A program made the position numbers and the translations under genes. Below, in pieces: positions 60,052 through 64,000 of a stretch of DNA of 64,000 nt. Position 1 is the stretch's first letter; the number at the start of each line of letters is the position of its first letter. The notes below the pieces were generated by a model. That model was not told where the DNA came from. It saw only the letters and a list, made by a program, of their open reading frames with translations, and ran no database searches. Origin of the DNA: an uncultured Parabacteroides sp. (GTDB taxonomy: Bacteria; Bacteroidota; Bacteroidia; Bacteroidales; Tannerellaceae); NCBI GenBank assembly GCA_937894065.1, contig CALCST010000025.1, positions 62,001 through 126,000 of the forward strand, read 5' to 3'.

Positions 60052-61572
60052 ATGCACGAAAGACTTATTATTCTTGATTTCGGCTCGCAGACAACTCAGT
60101 TAATTGGCCGACGGGTCAGAGAGTTGAATATGTATTGCGAGATCGTTCCTTACAACAAATTTCCGCATGATGCAACGGATGTAAAGGGCGTAATCCTTTC
60201 AGGTAGTCCTTATTCCGTGTACGACGAAAATGCATTTAAAGCGGATTTGAGTGAAATTCGTGGCAAATATCCTGTATTGGGAATTTGCTATGGAGCACAG
60301 TTCCTTGCATACACATCAGGAGGTAAGGTTGAGCCGGCAAACACACGTGAATACGGCCGCGCAAATCTTGCTAAAGTAGATGCTGAAGATCCTTTGTTCA
60401 AAGGTATTGAAACAGGCTCACAAATCTGGATGTCACACGGCGACACTATTACTCAGCTTCCTGAGAATTTCAAAATCATCGCCAGCACAAACGATGTTCA
60501 GAATGCAGCTTACCGCATCGAAGGAGAACAGACTTGGGGCGTCCAGTTCCATCCTGAAGTTTTCCATTCAATCGACGGAACAAAATTGCTTGACAACTTC
60601 TTGAACATCTGCGGATGTGCAAAAGACTGGACTCCGGCTTCATTCATCGAATCTACTGTTGCCGAACTGAAAGAACAGCTTGGCGATGACAAAGTAATCC
60701 TTGCTTTGTCTGGTGGTGTTGATTCTTCTGTAACAGCAGTTCTATTGAACAAAGCTATTGGTAAGAACCTTACTTGTATCTTTGTTGATCATGGATTGTT
60801 GCGTAAAAATGAATTTGAAAACGTATTGAAAGATTATGAACACCTTGGTTTGAACGTAATCGGTGTAAATGCGAAGAACAAATTCTATAGCGAACTTGCA
60901 GGAGTTTCTGATCCGGAAAAGAAACGTAAAATCATAGGTAAAGGCTTTATCGATGTATTTGATGAAGAAGCTCATAAGCTAAAAGACATCAAATGGCTTG
61001 GTCAAGGAACTATCTATCCTGACGTAATCGAGTCTTTGTCTATCACAGGAACAACAATCAAGAGCCATCATAATGTTGGAGGTCTTCCAGAGAAGATGAA
61101 TCTTAAACTGGTTGAACCTTTGCGTCTATTGTTCAAGGACGAAGTTCGCCGCGTAGGTATCGAACTTGGAATGCAGGAACATCTTATCAAGCGTCATCCG
61201 TTCCCAGGACCAGGTCTGGGTATCCGTATCTTAGGCGATATTACTGAAGAAAAAGTACGTATCCTTCAGGAAGCAGACGATATCTATATGTCGTTGATGC
61301 GCGAATGGGGATTGTATGACCAGATATGGCAGGCTGGAGCAATCTTGTTGCCTATCCGTTCAGTAGGTGTTATGGGTGATGAACGCACATACGAAAACAC
61401 TGTTGCATTGCGTGCCGTTACATCTTCAGATGCTATGACTGCAGACTGGGCTCACCTTCCATACGAATTCCTTGCAAAAGTTTCAAATGAAATCATCAAC
61501 AAGGTTAAAGGTGTAAACCGCGTAGTTTATGACATCAGCTCTAAACCACCAGCAACAATCGAGTGGGAATAA
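60052..61572 (+). CDS. guaA: GMP synthase (glutamine-hydrolysing)
   Basis: 506 residues in the usual two parts. The N-terminal class I glutamine amidotransferase domain has LGICYGAQ (nucleophile Cys) and the QFHPEVFHS His/Glu. The ATP pyrophosphatase domain has LSGGVDSSVTAVLL, and the C-terminal dimerisation domain has RHPFPGPGLGIRILGDITEEKVRILQEAD. It turns XMP into GMP, the last step of guanine nucleotide synthesis. Monocistronic, with a good promoter and a strong terminator. Confidence 0.98.
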   Translation: MHERLIILDFGSQTTQLIGRRVRELNMYCEIVPYNKFPHDATDVKGVILSGSPYSVYDENAFKADLSEIRGKYPVLGICYGAQFLAYTSGGKVEPANTREYGRANLAKVDAEDPLFKGIETGSQIWMSHGDTITQLPENFKIIASTNDVQNAAYRIEGEQTWGVQFHPEVFHSIDGTKLLDNFLNICGCAKDWTPASFIESTVAELKEQLGDDKVILALSGGVDSSVTAVLLNKAIGKNLTCIFVDHGLLRKNEFENVLKDYEHLGLNVIGVNAKNKFYSELAGVSDPEKKRKIIGKGFIDVFDEEAHKLKDIKWLGQGTIYPDVIESLSITGTTIKSHHNVGGLPEKMNLKLVEPLRLLFKDEVRRVGIELGMQEHLIKRHPFPGPGLGIRILGDITEEKVRILQEADDIYMSLMREWGLYDQIWQAGAILLPIRSVGVMGDERTYENTVALRAVTSSDAMTADWAHLPYEFLAKVSNEIINKVKGVNRVVYDISSKPPATIEWE

Positions 61573-61632
61573 TTGACTTTGTCCATTCTACAAGCAAAAG
61601 TAAATATCAGATAATTTAAAATCAACAGATTA

Positions 61633-61674
61633 GGCTGCTATCATGGTTTTAAGACCGTGATAGTAGCCTTTTTT
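61633..61674 (+). terminator. Terminator of guaA
   Basis: GGCTGCTATCATGGT (61633-61647) / ACCGTGATAGTAGCC (61654-61668), 13 of 15 Watson-Crick plus wobble, then TTTTTT. Confidence 0.92.
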
Positions 61675-61748
61675 ATACATCTTTTGGAGATTGACCCCTT
61701 TGATCATACTCTCCCCCATCCTACGATATTTAAACATCATTATCTCAA

Positions 61749-61756
61749 TATTTTTG
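61749..61756 (+). promoter_or_regulatory. -7 element upstream of the small secreted protein gene
   Basis: TATTTTTG, 70 bp before the start codon. No -33 TTTG. Confidence 0.4.
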
Positions 61757-61826
61757 CAATTAAAACATTCCCTATTAACAACAAAAAGACTATATTTATT
61801 GTGTAAACTTTAAAACAATACGAAAT

Positions 61827-62195
61827 ATGAAAAAGAAACTTCTAGCCTTATTCCTGTCAGTTTTCGCAATGACAGTACAAGCCCAAGGAGAAAATGATGT
61901 ATTTCAAGGTAAATGGAATTTTAATGCTCCAACAGCACCTTATGGATACAACGAAGGTATACTCAATTTTCAGCAAAAAGATGGTAAACTTACTGCAAAA
62001 ATTGAACTTCCAAACTCTGACTTGGATATACAACAATTGAAAAAAGAAAAATTCGGATATTCTTGCTCTGAATATATTGAAGGAAGTGAAGTGACAATAA
62101 AATTCATCAAGGTACAGGAAAATGGAGAAACTGGCCTGAAAGTTGTTGCTGAAGCTGACGGACAAGTTATAGATGTGAAACTAAAAAGAAAATAA
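61827..62195 (+). CDS. Small secreted protein of unknown function
   Basis: 122 residues. A clear signal peptide (MKKKLLALFLSVFAMTVQAQ) is followed by about 100 residues rich in short beta-strands (GKWNFNAPTAPYGYNEGILNFQQKDGKLTAKIELPNSDLDIQQL and VTIKFIKVQENGETGLKVVAEADGQVIDVKLKRK). The pattern suggests a small lipocalin-like or beta-sandwich domain; the wording GKWNFNAPTAPYGYNEGILNF resembles proteins annotated as DUF-type calycin-like, but I do not recognise a family with confidence. Single gene, ended by the hairpin formed by array A5. Confidence 0.8.
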   Translation: MKKKLLALFLSVFAMTVQAQGENDVFQGKWNFNAPTAPYGYNEGILNFQQKDGKLTAKIELPNSDLDIQQLKKEKFGYSCSEYIEGSEVTIKFIKVQENGETGLKVVAEADGQVIDVKLKRK

Positions 62196-62224
62196 TATAA
62201 TCGAAACAACCTATGATTCAAAAA

Positions 62225-62295
62225 AAATATGGTAGTGTTTCAGGGAAAAGACTGTAATGTTTTTCTGAAAACACTACCATGTTTTTTACAATAAG
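62225..62295. repeat. 22-nt phased dyad array A5 (3 units), folding into a terminator
   Basis: Units start at 62225, 62247 and 62269, 22 nt apart; TGTTT recurs at 62236, 62258 and 62280. Sequence is of the A2 type (AACACTACCATGTTTTTT). Units 1 and 3 are complementary: ATGGTAGTGTTTCAG (62229-62243) with CTGAAAACACTACCAT (62265-62280), followed by GTTTTTTA. The array therefore doubles as a terminator for the small secreted protein gene, 30 bp after its stop. Confidence 0.8.
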
Positions 62296-62317
62296 CATTA
62301 ATATTCCACGGTAAAAA

Positions 62318-62347
62318 AACCGCCAAAACCGCCGAAACCGCCAATAC
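62318..62347 (+). repeat. 9-nt CCGCC[A/G]AAA tandem repeat, left copy
   Basis: Three 9-nt units: AAACCGCC, AAAACCGCC, GAAACCGCC, ending CCAATAC. An inverted copy is at 62733-62765; both have the CCAATAC junction facing inwards. GC-rich against an AT-rich background. Confidence 0.85.
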
Positions 62348-62732
62348 TTTGTATTTCATAAAAAATAATTTTACAACACCAGCCCTTTTTTCTATATACT
62401 ACTAATTTACAATATATTACATTCAACAAACACAATAAATCCAGAGAAATTAAATAAGTCATTCAAATAGTGTCATTACCCTTAAATTTAAGGTTAATTA
62501 CTCAACAACAAAATACAATAAGCCCATAAACTTAAATAAATATATCAAGTTTTCTAACTCAACTTTCAGTTAACGAGTTGGCAAGAGCTTTTATAATAAT
62601 CAAATTGCGAAGTGAATGGTATTTATCAGAAATATAATTTTCAAAGATCGGAAACTACGATAACACATCATCATTAAAGCCTATAAATCAAATAAATAAA
62701 ACAACAATTATAAAAATCATGCAAAATATAAC
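62348..62732. other. Noncoding AT-rich segment between inverted 9-nt repeats
   Basis: No open reading frame with family features. It contains one family-B-like word group (CAACTTTCAGTTAACGAGTTGGCAAGAG split over 62567-62595). Nothing else is seen. Confidence 0.5.
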
Positions 62733-62765
62733 GTATTGGCGGTTTTGGCGGTTTCGGCGGTTTCG
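62733..62765 (-). repeat. 9-nt CCGCC[A/G]AAA tandem repeat, right copy (inverted)
   Basis: GTATTGG, then GCGGTTTT, GGCGGTTTC, GGCGGTTTC: the inverse of the left copy with one more unit and a slightly different order. Together they bound about 385 bp of noncoding AT-rich DNA. Confidence 0.85.
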
Positions 62766-62810
62766 ACAGATATTTCAGGAAACGATAAAATAGTTATTGC
62801 ATTTATTATA

Positions 62811-62845
62811 AAAACAAAAAGGCGGGATAAATAATTACCCCGCCT
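62811..62845 (-). terminator. Terminator after the susD-like gene
   Basis: AGGCGGG (62820-62826) / CCCGCCT (62839-62845), with TTTTTGTTTTT on the minus strand after the stem. It lies 51 bp after the stop. Confidence 0.85.
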
Positions 62846-62895
62846 AATTGTGTTAAATCAAAATATTATGTATGAAAATAGAATATTTTCAACAT

Positions 62896-64000
62896 TTATT
62901 GTCTAGAATAACCTTCGTTCTGTTCCAAATTAGGGTTACGCTGGATTTCGTTAACAGACAATGGCCACAACAAATCTGATTCTTTAAATGTTGCACCTGA
63001 AGCGTTCTGAGCGCCTACCAAGTTAACCCATGTAACCTGACCTGGAGTTGTTTCAGAAATGTTAGGGAATTTATTAATACGAGTACACAAATCCCACATC
63101 TTGAATTCCAAAGGCATTTCACGAAGACGTTCTGTCCAACAAGCTTCTACAAACTTTTCTTTGCTAAGTTTCATCAAATCAGCAGCAATAGCATCAGCTG
63201 TTTTACCATCCATATTTGCACGAGCCTGAACTTGTGCCAAATAACCGGCAGCTTCAGAAGTTACGCCATTAGCCTGAGCAATTGATTCAGCAGCATTCAA
63301 CAAAGCTTCAGCATAACGGTAAATGTTCCAGTCTTTTGTACCACGACCTGTATTCAACATAGCTTCTTCATCATAGTAATACCAGCAACAAGCAGCATTA
63401 TCAGCAGATTTCCAAGAAGCTCCTGATACTGGGTTTGTATATTCCCAGTGGAAGAACTGATTAGGTTGACGGCGCAAGTCGTTTGATTCATAAATATTCA
63501 AGAAACGGTTGATAGGACCATGAACACGCTGAGTAATAGCATAAGTTCCAAACAAACTAGTAGCTGATCCATCAAATGCATAAGTTGTCAACCATCCACT
63601 GTTACTAATTTCATTATTGAATTCGTATGCGTAGATAGATTCATCCAAGTCATCATATTGACGAAGTTTGTTATATGCACTACCTAAAGCCATATCATCA
63701 TTCTTTGTCAAGCTATGAGCTGAATTTATTACTACACGAGCAGCATCAGCAGCTTCAGCATATTTACCCTGACGCATATAAACTTCAGACAAAAGCATTG
63801 CTGCAACATGTTTTGTTACTCTATGACCATTTGCTGTGAAAGTTGCATCAGCCAAAACAGCCATCGCATCTTTCAAATCACTTTCCATCTGTGCATAAAT
63901 TGTAGCTTTATCTGTACGAGCCAACTCCATATTATCAGCAGTTTCGTATGGCTCAGTATAGAAAGGAACATCTCCAAATACTTTTACTAACTGATAATAG
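62896..64000 (-). CDS. RagB/SusD-family outer-membrane nutrient-binding protein (5' part beyond window)
   Basis: The frame is open to the right edge, so the N-terminus (signal peptide, lipobox) lies outside the window. About 368 residues are visible. The edge reads YYQLVKVFGDVPFYTEPYETADN, a strong SusD mark (FGDVP), and the helical TPR-like part includes HRVTKHVAAMLLSEVYMRQGKYAEAADAARVVI. The C-terminus is WPLSVNEIQRNPNLEQNEGY, the typical PIPQxExxxNPNLxQNPGY motif. It binds glycan at the cell surface with a SusC partner, which should lie to the right. No other PUL genes are in the window. Confidence 0.95.
   Translation of the reverse strand, partial: YYQLVKVFGDVPFYTEPYETADNMELARTDKATIYAQMESDLKDAMAVLADATFTANGHRVTKHVAAMLLSEVYMRQGKYAEAADAARVVINSAHSLTKNDDMALGSAYNKLRQYDDLDESIYAYEFNNEISNSGWLTTYAFDGSATSLFGTYAITQRVHGPINRFLNIYESNDLRRQPNQFFHWEYTNPVSGASWKSADNAACCWYYYDEEAMLNTGRGTKDWNIYRYAEALLNAAESIAQANGVTSEAAGYLAQVQARANMDGKTADAIAADLMKLSKEKFVEACWTERLREMPLEFKMWDLCTRINKFPNISETTPGQVTWVNLVGAQNASGATFKESDLLWPLSVNEIQRNPNLEQNEGYSRQ

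Noticed and set aside
62318..62765. An insertion sequence between the 9-nt inverted repeats
   Set aside because: No transposase frame in the 385-bp interior and no visible target duplication; recorded as repeats only.

Overview
The window is chromosomal DNA from a member of the Bacteroidales, most likely Bacteroides or a close relative. The evidence is low GC, Bacteroidetes-type promoters (TTTG, about 19-20 bp, then TAnnTTTG), Bacteroidetes-specific families (DUF4286, DUF4837, a PorT-like barrel, RagB/SusD, GH127), and the Bacteroides-style ATP synthase and starch/glycogen gene clusters. No prophage, plasmid, insertion sequence or CRISPR array was seen. The genes are core or near-core; the unusual material lies between them.

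Layout. 1-5734: a cut-off NapH-like ferredoxin membrane protein, a LytTR response regulator and its LytS-type kinase, an OmpA-like lipoprotein and a GH127 beta-L-arabinofuranosidase. 6601-10597: an AraC regulator divergent from a redox operon (SDR, flavodoxin, 4Fe-4S aldo/keto reductase). 10882-17825: M3 peptidase, dCMP deaminase, CtpA protease, fthC, a 55-residue ferredoxin, a PorT-like barrel, cdsA. 18082-25571: ftsH, rsfS, two tRNA-Gln genes, a NatAB-type ABC exporter, dnaG. 25853-39955: M28 peptidase, DUF4286-ruvC, then a long minus-strand run holding rlmN, DUF4837, pdxA, a PpiD-like chaperone, a CorC/GldE-like protein, lptC, a TPR protein, an outer-membrane barrel and coaX. 40108-48755: tRNA-Trp, two GH51 arabinofuranosidases, and the GH57 / glycosyltransferase / debranching-enzyme cluster. 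49690-51147: a DUF308 membrane protein and an AraC regulator. 51322-58748: the F1Fo ATP synthase cluster (D-C-I-like-B-E-F-H-A-G). 59055-64000: a candidate small RNA, tpx, guaA, a small secreted protein and the 3' part of a susD gene.

Themes. Arabinose polymers are served by three enzymes (GH127 and two GH51), but no SusC/D pair lies beside them. Envelope biogenesis is concentrated around 16-39 kb (PorT-like, CdsA, FtsH, PpiD-like, LptC, barrels).

Main observations for the hunt. (1) Six intergenic arrays of degenerate 21-22-nt units. Each unit is an imperfect 14-16-bp dyad flanked by AA...TT. Phasing is exact within an array, and the sequence differs from locus to locus. (2) A second family of hairpin repeats built from AGTTnACAAG / CTCAACTT words. 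It is found just 3' of stop codons, including in three intercistronic gaps of the atp cluster. (3) A perfect 14-bp inverted repeat bracketing the divergent AraC/redox-operon promoters, 106 bp centre to centre. (4) A free-standing small-RNA gene candidate with an ideal promoter and terminator. (5) 9-nt CCGCC[A/G]AAA repeats in inverted orientation bounding about 450 bp of noncoding DNA. Several gene starts that look longer are in fact read through family (2) repeats; the shorter starts are used here.
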